Shown here: positions 29,723 to 37,826 of the stretch, one piece after another
Numbering within the stretch: position 1 is the stretch's first letter
Layout of the letters: each line of letters starts with the position of its first letter
Source of the DNA: Sphingopyxis fribergensis
Lineage (GTDB): Bacteria; Pseudomonadota; Alphaproteobacteria; Sphingomonadales; Sphingomonadaceae
Length of the DNA stretch: 64,000 nt
Assembly: GCF_000803645.1 (NCBI RefSeq)
Contig: NZ_CP009122.1
Location: 1,774,501-1,838,500, forward strand
Reading direction: 5' to 3'
Position numbers and translations under genes: made by a program
The notes under the pieces: model-generated
The model's input: only the letters and a program-made list of their open reading frames with translations
The model's database searches: none
Told to the model about the DNA's origin: nothing

Positions 29723-30508
29723 ATGCTGCTCGCGATCGACGTCGGCAACACCAACGCCAAATTCGCGTTGTTCCGCGGCGCCGAGCTGCTCGCGCGCTGG
29801 CGCATCGCGACCGACGACCGGCGCACCGCCGACGAATATATGGTCTGGCTCGACCAGCTGATGCGCATCGAGGGGCACGACCGCGCGGATGTCGAAGCGG
29901 TGATCATCTCGACCGTCGTGCCGCGCGCGCTCCACAATCTGCAACTGCTCGCCGTCAAATATTTTGGCGTCGACGCGCTGGTTGCCGGGCGCGAGCCGGT
30001 GACCTGGGGTATCGCGCTCAAAGTCGACGAACCGCAGTCGGTCGGCGCCGACCGCGCGGTCAACGCCATCTCCGCGCAGGCGGTAGAGCCCGGCAAGGAC
30101 AAGCTCGTCATCAGCTTCGGCACCGCGACGACCCTCGATCATATCGGCGCCGACGGTGCATATCTCGGCGGCATCATCGCGCCTGGCGTCAATCTTTCGC
30201 TCGAAGCACTGGTTGCGGCTGCAGCCAAACTCCCGCGCATCGCGATCGAAGCGCCGGCAACGAGCAGCGTTATCGGGCGCACTACCGAAAGTCAGATGCT
30301 GATCGGCGTCTATTGGGGCTATGTCTCGATGATGGAGGGTCTGATCGCACGCATGAAAGCCGAAATCGGCAAACCACTCACCGTGATCGCCACCGGCGGC
30401 CTCGCGACGCTTTTTCAGGAACAGGCACATCTGTTCGATCGTATCGAACCCGACCTGACGCTCAACGGCCTGATGCACCTCTATAATCAATGGAAGACAA
30501 TGATATGA
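29723..30508 (+). CDS. coaX: Type III pantothenate kinase
   Basis: It catalyses the first step of CoA synthesis, phosphorylation of pantothenate. The 261-residue ASKHA-fold protein shows the phosphate loop [17 protein letters not shown], the [20 protein letters not shown] region with GADR binding pantothenate, and [20 protein letters not shown] with GGIIAPG following. It begins one base after the birA stop and ends in an ATGA overlap with the RNase J gene. Confidence 0.95.
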   Translation: MLLAIDVGNTNAKFALFRGAELLARWRIATDDRRTADEYMVWLDQLMRIEGHDRADVEAVIISTVVPRALHNLQLLAVKYFGVDALVAGREPVTWGIALKVDEPQSVGADRAVNAISAQAVEPGKDKLVISFGTATTLDHIGADGAYLGGIIAPGVNLSLEALVAAAAKLPRIAIEAPATSSVIGRTTESQMLIGVYWGYVSMMEGLIARMKAEIGKPLTVIATGGLATLFQEQAHLFDRIEPDLTLNGLMHLYNQWKTMI

Positions 30509-32139
30509 CGACTCCGGGTAAGGAGCTACTCTTCCTCGCATTGGGCGGGTCCGGCGAGATCGGCATGAATGCCAATCTCTATGGCTGCGACGGCAAATGG
30601 ATCATGCTCGACCTCGGCGTGACCTTTGGCACCCATGATTATCCCGGCATCGATATCATCATGCCCGACCTCGAATTTATCGAGGACCGCAAAAAGGATC
30701 TGCTCGGCATCGTGCTGACCCACGGGCACGAGGATCATATCGGGGCCCTGCCCTATCTCGCCGCCGACCTTGGCGTGCCGCTTTATGCCAACCGCTTCAC
30801 CGCGGGGCTGATCGCCGGCAAGCTGATCGAGGAGGGGCTGGAGAAACAGGTCAAGGTTCATGTCGTCGATATCGACGCGAAGTTCCAACTCGGCCCATTC
30901 GGTATCCGTTTCCTGCCGCTCGCGCACTCGATCCTCGAGATGAGCGCGGCCGTTATCGATACGCCCTATGGTCGCGTCTTTCACACCGGCGACTGGAAAC
31001 TCGACGACGATCCGGTGCTCGGAACCCCGTCGTCGGCGGCAGCGCTCACCAAGCTTGGCGACGAAGGCATCGACGTGCTGGTCGGCGATTCGACCAACGC
31101 CTTCAATCCCGAGGCGTCGGGCAGCGAAGGCGGGCTGTTCGACGGTCTGTTGGCCGCGGTCGGCGCGGCAAAGGGCAGGGTGATCGTCACAACCTTTGCC
31201 TCCAACGCGGCGCGGCTAAAGACGCTTGGCGAAGTCGCCAAGGCGACCGGGCGCACGCTGTGCGTCGCAGGTCGTTCGCTCGACCGAATCCTCGGCGTCG
31301 CGCGTTCGGTCGGTTACCTCGAGGATTTCCCGCCGACGGTCGATTTCGACGAAGCGATGCGGCTGCCGCGCAACAAGGTCATGGTGATCGCGACGGGGGG
31401 GCAGGGTGAACCCCGTGCTGCGCTGGCGCGCATGGCCGCTGACGGCCACCAGATCAAGCTGGAAGCGGGCGACACCGTCGTATTCTCGTCGAAGCAGATT
31501 CCGGGCAACGAGGTCGCGATCGGGCGGATCATGAACCAGCTTGCGGCCAAGGACGTGCTGACGGTCACCGAGAAACAGGCGCATATCCACGTCAGCGGCC
31601 ATCCGGGACAGCCCGAACTCGCCGCGCTTTACGGCTGGCTGCGGCCCAATCTGGTTGTGCCCGTGCATGGCGAAATTCGCCACATGCACGAACAGGCGCG
31701 TTTCGCGCTTGAACGCGGCGTGCCGGACGCCCTGATCCAGGAAAATGGCGACCTCGTCCGCCTTGCGCCCGGACCGGCCAAGATCGTCGAGCGTGTTCAT
31801 TCGGGCCGCCTGATCCTAGACGGCGACGTGATCCTTCCTGCCGATGGCGAGACGATCAACGAGCGGCGCAAGCTGTCGCTTCACGGTCATATCACGGTTG
31901 CGGTCATCTTTACCGGCAAGCGCTTTACCGAGGCCGCGATCAGCTACCGCGGCGTGCCCGTCGAGGACGAGCGCGAAGCCTTTATCGACGAAATGCGCGA
32001 AGCCGCGCAGCAGGCCGCGACCGGCCCGGCGCGCGACGAGGAAAAGCTGCGCGAGGCGATCCGCCTCGGCGTTCGCCGCATCGCCACCGACTGGACGGGG
32101 AAAAAGCCCGTCGTCGACGTGATGCTCGTTACCATCTGA
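30505..32139 (+). CDS. rnj: Ribonuclease J
   Basis: A metallo-beta-lactamase/beta-CASP RNase with 5'-3' exo- and endonuclease activity in rRNA and mRNA processing. The 544-residue protein has [16 protein letters not shown] with the zinc ligands, [25 protein letters not shown], the beta-CASP stretch [20 protein letters not shown] and the motif [20 protein letters not shown] followed by PVHGE. I chose the ATG at 30505 for its 4-nt overlap with coaX; an ATG 15 bases upstream is in frame. nuoN-birA-coaX-rnj is a conserved alphaproteobacterial order. Confidence 0.95.
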   Translation: MTTPGKELLFLALGGSGEIGMNANLYGCDGKWIMLDLGVTFGTHDYPGIDIIMPDLEFIEDRKKDLLGIVLTHGHEDHIGALPYLAADLGVPLYANRFTAGLIAGKLIEEGLEKQVKVHVVDIDAKFQLGPFGIRFLPLAHSILEMSAAVIDTPYGRVFHTGDWKLDDDPVLGTPSSAAALTKLGDEGIDVLVGDSTNAFNPEASGSEGGLFDGLLAAVGAAKGRVIVTTFASNAARLKTLGEVAKATGRTLCVAGRSLDRILGVARSVGYLEDFPPTVDFDEAMRLPRNKVMVIATGGQGEPRAALARMAADGHQIKLEAGDTVVFSSKQIPGNEVAIGRIMNQLAAKDVLTVTEKQAHIHVSGHPGQPELAALYGWLRPNLVVPVHGEIRHMHEQARFALERGVPDALIQENGDLVRLAPGPAKIVERVHSGRLILDGDVILPADGETINERRKLSLHGHITVAVIFTGKRFTEAAISYRGVPVEDEREAFIDEMREAAQQAATGPARDEEKLREAIRLGVRRIATDWTGKKPVVDVMLVTI

Positions 32140-32153
32140 ACGGACTTGCGAAG

Positions 32154-32414
32154 ATGAAATGGACCTCGGCGCTCGCGATCTACCTGCTGTTCTGGGCGTT
32201 CAGCGCCTTTTTCGTGCTTCCCTTCCATGGCCGCCGCGCGAGCGATGACGCGACGCCGCTGGTCAGGGGACAGGAACCGGGCGCACCCGCGGTCCTTCGG
32301 CCCAAGCGCATCCTTCTGCAGATGACGATCGCCGCGACGATTGCGTTCGTCCTTTATTATCTCGCTTATGTGAACGGCTGGGCCGACCCTGACGTGCTTA
32401 GCGGCCGAGCTTGA
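32154..32414 (+). CDS. DUF1467 family membrane protein
   Basis: An 86-residue protein with two membrane helices (LAIYLLFWAFSAFFVLPFHG and MTIAATIAFVLYYLAYVNGW) around a polar loop with the family-like PGAPAVLRPKRIL. Its place directly after RNase J is a common alphaproteobacterial arrangement. No function is known. It appears to be the last gene of the nuo-led transcript, 14 bp after rnj; the next genes are on the minus strand. Confidence 0.88.
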   Translation: MKWTSALAIYLLFWAFSAFFVLPFHGRRASDDATPLVRGQEPGAPAVLRPKRILLQMTIAATIAFVLYYLAYVNGWADPDVLSGRA

Positions 32415-32432
32415 ACGCCGTAAACGCTATTC

Positions 32433-32849
32433 TCATCGAGGTTTGGGCGCTGAAATATACAGGCCGCCGGTGTTCGGATCGATCGAGAGCGCGGGCGAAC
32501 TCTTGCAAGGGAAGGTGGCATTCATCGCCATCATAAACAGATGGTGCGTGGAGATTTGCCGGATCTGCGGGTTGTCGCGAAGAAATTTGTGAAAAACGTC
32601 ACGATGCTGCTCGTACGACGCGCCTGCGGGCAGGCAATATAGGGCCTCCTCGGGCGATTTTCCCGCGTTCATGATCGGCGCGTCAGCGATGCCCATGAAA
32701 TAGCCGATGCAGGCACTATAGTCTTTCGGGCCCGCGACGCATTGATTGTAATAGGAATTGCCGCCCGCAAGGCTCTCGCGGACCTGGGCGCCCGCGCTTC
32801 CCGTCGGCGCCATTCCCGCAAGCAGGGCCAGAATAATCAACTGCGTCAT
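32433..32849 (-). CDS. Rap1a/Tai-like secreted protein
   Basis: A 138-residue exported protein with a signal peptide (LIILALLAGMAPTGSAGAQ). The mature part has NSYYNQCVAGPKDYSACIGYFMGIADA, then EEALYCLPAGASYEQHRDV and ATFPCK, a four-cysteine pattern like the Rap1a/Tai fold first described as immunity proteins of type VI effectors. No type VI genes are in the window, so an immunity role is not supported here. It lies 8 bp after the 791-residue coiled-coil gene and probably shares its transcript. Confidence 0.7.
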   Translation of the reverse strand: MTQLIILALLAGMAPTGSAGAQVRESLAGGNSYYNQCVAGPKDYSACIGYFMGIADAPIMNAGKSPEEALYCLPAGASYEQHRDVFHKFLRDNPQIRQISTHHLFMMAMNATFPCKSSPALSIDPNTGGLYISAPKPR

Positions 32850-32857
32850 CCGCCCCC

Positions 32858-35233
32858 TCAGCCCCGCAGGCGGTCGATCGCCTGCGCAAGCGCGACGTAA
32901 AGCTTGCCGATGTCCGACGAGAGCAAGGTGACGCTGATCGCCGACCCGTCGCGCGCGCCGATGAGCAGGCGCAGCATCGCTTCGAAATCGTGGATGAACT
33001 GGTTCACCGATGCATGGAAATTGTCGTCGGCCTGATAGAGGCGCAGGACTTCCTTGGCCTCGCTATTGTCGATCAGCTTGACCGCACGCCGCGCGAACAC
33101 GCCGCGGTCACCCTTTAGATACGCATCCCACGCGATGTCGCTGACTTCGGTCGACATGATCTTGGTGACGTCGATCGCAGTCGATTTCAGCGATTCCGTC
33201 AGCAGTCCGACCTGTTTCGCAAGCGAGTCGCGATCGGACGCGGCGATTGCCTGTTCGGCCTCGCTTACACGCTGTTCGACGCTTGCGCTGGTGTCCATGA
33301 TCGTGATCAACTGGCGCATCAGGCGATCGGCGGCGCTATCTGCTGCGGCGACCGCGCGTGCCGAAGCATCCTCGATCGCGCTCAATTGCGCCATGACTTC
33401 GTTCTTGAAGGCGGCGTCGATCGCATCGGTCGCGGTGGCCTGCATCGTCTCGCGGGCACTCGTCACCAGCTTTTCGAGCGTCAGCCGCGCCTCGTTGGCA
33501 GCCGAATCGGCGGTCGCGCGGACCTCGCCCAGCGTTGCGATCATGCGCGCGCCGCCCTGTTCGGCGAATTCGTCGGCGCCTTCGCGCAGCTTGGCGAGCG
33601 CCGCTTCGGCGTCGGCGAGCGAGCCGTTGATGCGGTCGACGAGTAGTTGCTGGCTGGTTGCATGCCCCGCCATCTGTTCCTCGTTCGACTTCAGCGTCGC
33701 CTGCACTGCGTTGACGTGCGACGCCGTCGATTGCGCAACCAGTTCGGACGCATCGAGGATCGGACGCAGCTGCGACAGCGCCGTCTGCGTCGTCTTGCCG
33801 TGCGAGGCGATGCGGTCGAGCGCGTGCGGCAGCGTTTCGTCGAGTTCGCGCGTCACGGCGTCGAGCGCCAGCAACAGTGATTCGGCGTGGGTGATCAGCT
33901 GGTGCGCCGAGGCGTTGCCGCTCTGGACTTCCTGCATGAAGGTGCCGAGCTGCGCCTTGGTGTCGTCGATCGAGCGCCCGATCACCCCGGTGCTGGCGCT
34001 GACGCTGACGTCGAGGATTTCGAGCTGCTGGCCGACTTCGGTCACATGCGCGGTGATGCGTGCGGCGAGCGCGTCGCTGGCGTCGGCGTGCGCCAAAAGC
34101 TGTGCGCCCATTGCGTTGCTCGCGTCGCGGGCGGTGGCGAGCTTTGCGTCCATGAGGGCGGCGGCGTCGTCGACACCTTCGCGAAACTGGCGCCAGCTTT
34201 TATCCATCTGGACCGCCATCGCCGCGACGGTCGAGAGCATGTCATCGCGCGCCGCGCCAGCCACTTTCGTCATGTTGGCGAGCGATGCGCCTTGAACATC
34301 GGCGACCTGCGCCGAAGCCGCGAGCAGGTCCGATTCGGTTTCCTTCGTCTGTTCCTGCAGCGCGACGATCGCTTCGAGCACGGTCGCGGTCGAATCGATG
34401 CCGGATTGCGCGACCTTTGCCGCTTCCTCGCCGAGTGCCGCAAGCCGGGCTTCGAGGTTGGCGCCCTGCTGGTGCGCGACGAGGCCCGCTTCGCGGAAAT
34501 TGACCGCGAGTCGCTGCGCGACGTCGTCGATCCGCGGCAAGCCAGCGAGCAGCCCATCCATCCGTTGCAAAGCCACATCACCCGAGCGCGCGAGCTGGTC
34601 GTGGGCATTGGCAATGACCGAGGCGTTGCTGGCGAGCTTGTCGCTGCTTTCGGTGAGCCGCGAGACGGTGTCGAGGCCAAGCTGCTGAACGATCTTCGCC
34701 TGTTCGCCGAGCTGCTTCTGCGCATCGGCCAGATGCAGGCCCAGCGAATGCATCGACTGGTTCAGCGCCAAATTTTCCTCGCGAAGCGCGGCCGCAACGC
34801 GGGTGAAGCGAGCTTGTTCGGACCGGCCCGATCGCAGCAGCGCCATCCACAGCACCGCAAGCAGCGTCAGCGGCATTGCGATCGTCGCGAGGGTTGCCGG
34901 CCAAGCGGCGAGGGCGGGGCCGCGCGCAAAGCCGTCGGTTGCAACGGACAGGGCAAACCCCGTCCAGCCGAGCGCAAGCAGGATAAGCAGTGCGGGAGCA
35001 GCCCGCTCACGCAAGGCGGACACCGCGGGCGGCGTGTCGTTACTATCCTCGGCGTCGGTGAGCCCGGCATCAACGAGGGGGGACATGTCGAGCCAGTTCC
35101 GTTCGGTGGGCGCCTCGATTTCGGGCGCGAGTGCGGCTTCGGGCGCTGCGGCTTCCGCCGGCTCCGCGCTGTCTGCTTCCTGGTTTGTCGCGGAATTCCG
35201 CCACAATCCGACGATTTTCTTATCCCCCGTCAT
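32858..35233 (-). CDS. Membrane-anchored long coiled-coil protein, unknown function
   Basis: A 791-residue protein: an acidic, Ala/Glu/Pro-rich N-terminal 75 residues; two membrane segments at about 79-98 (ALLILLALGWTGFALSVATD) and 110-133; an Ala-rich coiled coil of about 550 residues; and a compact C-terminal region from about 690 containing VSDIAWDAYLKGDRGVFARR, FIHDFEAMLRLLIGARDGS and SDIGKLYVALAQAIDRL. The architecture resembles chemoreceptor or polar-organising coiled coils, but there is no HAMP domain or methyl-accepting signature. I cannot assign a function. The following Rap1a-like gene is probably cotranscribed, and the Hpt-like gene is divergent. Confidence 0.85.
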   Translation of the reverse strand: MTGDKKIVGLWRNSATNQEADSAEPAEAAAPEAALAPEIEAPTERNWLDMSPLVDAGLTDAEDSNDTPPAVSALRERAAPALLILLALGWTGFALSVATDGFARGPALAAWPATLATIAMPLTLLAVLWMALLRSGRSEQARFTRVAAALREENLALNQSMHSLGLHLADAQKQLGEQAKIVQQLGLDTVSRLTESSDKLASNASVIANAHDQLARSGDVALQRMDGLLAGLPRIDDVAQRLAVNFREAGLVAHQQGANLEARLAALGEEAAKVAQSGIDSTATVLEAIVALQEQTKETESDLLAASAQVADVQGASLANMTKVAGAARDDMLSTVAAMAVQMDKSWRQFREGVDDAAALMDAKLATARDASNAMGAQLLAHADASDALAARITAHVTEVGQQLEILDVSVSASTGVIGRSIDDTKAQLGTFMQEVQSGNASAHQLITHAESLLLALDAVTRELDETLPHALDRIASHGKTTQTALSQLRPILDASELVAQSTASHVNAVQATLKSNEEQMAGHATSQQLLVDRINGSLADAEAALAKLREGADEFAEQGGARMIATLGEVRATADSAANEARLTLEKLVTSARETMQATATDAIDAAFKNEVMAQLSAIEDASARAVAAADSAADRLMRQLITIMDTSASVEQRVSEAEQAIAASDRDSLAKQVGLLTESLKSTAIDVTKIMSTEVSDIAWDAYLKGDRGVFARRAVKLIDNSEAKEVLRLYQADDNFHASVNQFIHDFEAMLRLLIGARDGSAISVTLLSSDIGKLYVALAQAIDRLRG

Positions 35234-35301
35234 CCGGCCATCTTAGCATCAAATGGCCGCCATGAAACGGAAACTTAACCCCGGGCTGCCATTCCTGTGG
35301 A

Positions 35302-35598
35302 ATGTCTTTCGACAGCGGACCCCTCGACCGATATCTCAGCGCCGCGTTCGGCGACGATCCCGCTATGGCGATGGACCTGCGTTCTGCTTTTGCCGGCGGC
35401 GCCCGCGACCTGTCCGACCTGATGCGCCGGTCGCGCTGCGATGCGAACTGGGAAATGGCGGCAATCCGCCTGAAAGGGCTCGCCGCAACCTTTGGCATCA
35501 TCCCGCTGATCGAACTCGCCGAAGCGGCGATCGAGGGCGCGCCGGGCGACCCCGCCGTGCTGCGACAGATTAATCAGGCCATCGACGCGATCGCCTGA
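35302..35598 (+). CDS. Hpt-like helical protein lacking the phospho-histidine
   Basis: A 98-residue all-helical protein with an Hpt-like core, AAIRLKGLAATFGIIPLIEL followed by AEAAIEG. In true histidine phosphotransfer domains the motif is AHxLKG, with His phosphorylated; here the equivalent position is Ile (IRLKG). If the resemblance holds, this would be a pseudo-Hpt able to bind a receiver domain without relaying phosphate. It is divergent from the 791-residue coiled-coil gene. Assignment rests on a short motif only. Confidence 0.65.
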   Translation: MSFDSGPLDRYLSAAFGDDPAMAMDLRSAFAGGARDLSDLMRRSRCDANWEMAAIRLKGLAATFGIIPLIELAEAAIEGAPGDPAVLRQINQAIDAIA

Positions 35599-35802
35599 CC
35601 ACCCTCCTGACGGGGGTGGCGCTCGACCGGCAGACCGGGTTCAATTTCGGTTCAGCCGCTTTCGGCCATTCAAATATCGATACCGGCTGTCTTGCCTTGG
35701 CAACGCGACGGGTTTAGCCGCGTTAACGACGCGCGGCCGATCCTGCGTGCGCCACTGGCGCGAGTATGGGCGAAGGTGGCCGAGTTCAAAGGAGAGATTT
35801 CG

Positions 35803-37113
35803 ATGTTCAACCGTTTCCGCTCGATGCCCGCAACGGCGATGGCCGTCGTGCTGGGCTGCGCGCTGATGGCGACCGCGGCGCCTGCCGCCGCCCAGAAGAA
35901 AGAAAAGCCGAAAAAAGAAGAAGAGGCAAAGGGCAAGGGCCTGACCGCCAGCAAAGGTTTCGCGCCCGCGCTGAAGAAGATGACCGATGCGACTGCGGCA
36001 AAGGATGCGGCGACGCTACAGGCGGCGTTGGCCGAAGGTCAGACAAGCGCTACCGCCCCCGACGACAAATATCTCCTCGGTTTTTACCAACTCCAGCTCG
36101 GTATCCTGAACAAGGATCAGGCGGCGCAGGCGCAGGGGTTGGATGTGATGCTCGATTCGGGCCTGACCCCGCCCGAAAACCTGGCGGTGTATAATTTCTA
36201 CTCGGGTAACTTCGCCTATGGCGCGAAGGACTATCCGAAAGCGATCAAGCGCCTTGAAGCTGCGCGCGCCGCGGGTTCGACCGAAGCCAATGTGCCTGTT
36301 CTGTTGATGGACAGCTATCTCAGCTCGGGGCAGGTCGATCAGGGCATCGCCATCGCAAAGACCGCGATCGAAGCGAGCCGCGCCGCCGGGCAGCGTCCGT
36401 CGGACGAGCTGTACGTCCGTCCGATCAAGGCTTTGCAGGCAGCAAAGCGGAATGACGAGATGCTCGCCTTGATGACCGCGCGCCTTCGCGACTATAGCCA
36501 GCCGCAAGTGTGGCGCCAGACGCTGTTCTCGGTACTGCAGGCCGCGCCGGCCGCAGGGACGCCGAAGGAGCAGGAATCGTTCACGCTCGACACCATGCGC
36601 CTGATGCGCGCCGCGGGCGCCATGACGGAACGCCTCGAGTATGACGAATATAGCGCGCTTGCGTCGAGCGACGGTCTGCCGGGCGAAGCTGTCGCGGTTA
36701 TCGTGGAAGGCGAGCAGAAGCGTATTTTCCCCAGCGCCGACGCAAAGCTGGCGGCCCGCCGCGATGACCAGAAGGCGCGCGCCGGCAACGAGGCATCGAC
36801 GATCGTGGCTTATGCCAAGCAGCCTTCGACGCTGACGAACCCCAAGACGGCGGGTGCGACCGGCGACGCGCTGGTCGGCTATGGCCATTATGCCGATGCG
36901 ATTCCGCTCTATCAGGCTGCGGCCAAAGGGGCGGCGGAGAAGGACATGTGGACCTACCGGCTGGGTGTTGCCCAGGCGCTGTCGGGCGACAAGGCAGGCG
37001 CCAAAGCGAGCTTCGGCCAGGTGACCGGCGCCCGCAAGCGTCTGGCCGATCTTTGGGTGGTCAAGCTGGACGCGGCGAGTCCGCCTCCGGCAGCGGCGGC
37101 CGCGACGAACTGA
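35803..37113 (+). CDS. Secreted tetratricopeptide-repeat protein
   Basis: A 436-residue protein with a signal peptide (MFNRFRSMPATAMAVVLGCA, cleaved near APAAAQ), a charged linker of Lys and Glu (KKEKPKKEEEAKGKG), and then helical repeats typical of TPR proteins (AKDYPKAIKRLEAARAAGST, DQGIAIAKTAIEASRAAGQ, HYADAIPLYQAAAKGAAEKD). It probably acts as a periplasmic scaffold. The ATG at 35803, behind AAAGGAGAG, is preferred over the in-frame 35692 start. A strong terminator follows the gene. Confidence 0.85.
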   Translation: MFNRFRSMPATAMAVVLGCALMATAAPAAAQKKEKPKKEEEAKGKGLTASKGFAPALKKMTDATAAKDAATLQAALAEGQTSATAPDDKYLLGFYQLQLGILNKDQAAQAQGLDVMLDSGLTPPENLAVYNFYSGNFAYGAKDYPKAIKRLEAARAAGSTEANVPVLLMDSYLSSGQVDQGIAIAKTAIEASRAAGQRPSDELYVRPIKALQAAKRNDEMLALMTARLRDYSQPQVWRQTLFSVLQAAPAAGTPKEQESFTLDTMRLMRAAGAMTERLEYDEYSALASSDGLPGEAVAVIVEGEQKRIFPSADAKLAARRDDQKARAGNEASTIVAYAKQPSTLTNPKTAGATGDALVGYGHYADAIPLYQAAAKGAAEKDMWTYRLGVAQALSGDKAGAKASFGQVTGARKRLADLWVVKLDAASPPPAAAAATN

Positions 37114-37130
37114 TCGCGATCGCGTAAAAG

Positions 37131-37166
37131 AAAAAGGGCGCCGTCCGGTCAGGACGGCGCCCTTTT
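37131..37166. terminator. Bidirectional intrinsic terminator
   Basis: A perfect 11-bp stem, GGGCGCCGTCC / GGACGGCGCCC, with a 5-nt loop is flanked by AAAAA on the left and TTTT on the right. It sits between the convergent TPR and Lrp genes and can end transcription from both sides. Confidence 0.9.
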
Positions 37167-37184
37167 GTGTCAGGCCAGAACTTG

Positions 37185-37661
37185 TCAGGGCTCGACGGGA
37201 ATTCCCGCCAGCTGCTTTGCCGTGCGAATCGTCAGCGACGTCTTCACGCTGGTAACATTGGGTGCCGACGTCAGATGCGCGGTCAGGAATGACTGAAAGC
37301 TCTGCAAATCGCGCGCCACGACCTTTAGCAAAAAGTCGATCTCGCCGTTAAGCATATAGCATTCGCGCACCTCGGCGAGCCCGCCGACATAGTCTTCGAA
37401 CGCCTTCAAGTCGGATTCGGCCTGGCTACGCAGGCTGACCATCGCAAAGACGGTGATGCCATAGCCGAGCTTCGCCGGGTCGAGGTCGGCGTGATAAGAC
37501 CGGATTACCCCCGACTCCTCAAGCGCGCGGACACGGCGAAGACAGGGTGGAGCCGTGAGCCCCACCATCTGTGCCAGTTCGACATTCGTCATCCGCCCGT
37601 TTTTTTGCAGCTCGCCCAATATCTGCAAATCAATCTGATCGAATTTCTGACTAGCCATCAT
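37185..37661 (-). CDS. Lrp/AsnC family transcriptional regulator
   Basis: A 158-residue regulator with an N-terminal winged HTH (DLQILGELQKNGRMTNVELA, VGLTAPPCLRRVRALEESGV) and a C-terminal RAM effector domain (ECYMLNGEIDFLLKVVARDL, APNVTSVKTSLTIRTAKQLA). Such proteins bind amino acids and control amino-acid metabolism; the ligand is unknown. The TAPPCLRRV recognition helix is of the LrpC/PutR-like kind seen in alphaproteobacteria. I start it at the ATG pair at 37661; the upstream extension to 37727 looks non-coding. It is divergent from the kinase gene. Confidence 0.92.
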   Translation of the reverse strand: MMASQKFDQIDLQILGELQKNGRMTNVELAQMVGLTAPPCLRRVRALEESGVIRSYHADLDPAKLGYGITVFAMVSLRSQAESDLKAFEDYVGGLAEVRECYMLNGEIDFLLKVVARDLQSFQSFLTAHLTSAPNVTSVKTSLTIRTAKQLAGIPVEP

Positions 37662-37826
37662 TGAAACATCCGCTTTCCAAAACTGCGGTGACCATAATAT
37701 TATTTCAGGCGATTGCAATTGTCCCACAATGCGACGTGGAAGGTTAAGGCACTTTCGTGACCGCGTGATTCACGCTAGCCGGTAAGAATATGCTAACCAA
37801 CGACCAAGGTGTGGGGCTGACTTTGC

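Noticed and set aside
33054..35278. Long Ser/Ala/Arg-rich plus-strand frames opposite the coiled-coil protein
   Set aside because: They mirror the Ala-rich codons of the 791-residue protein and show no start context or family similarity.
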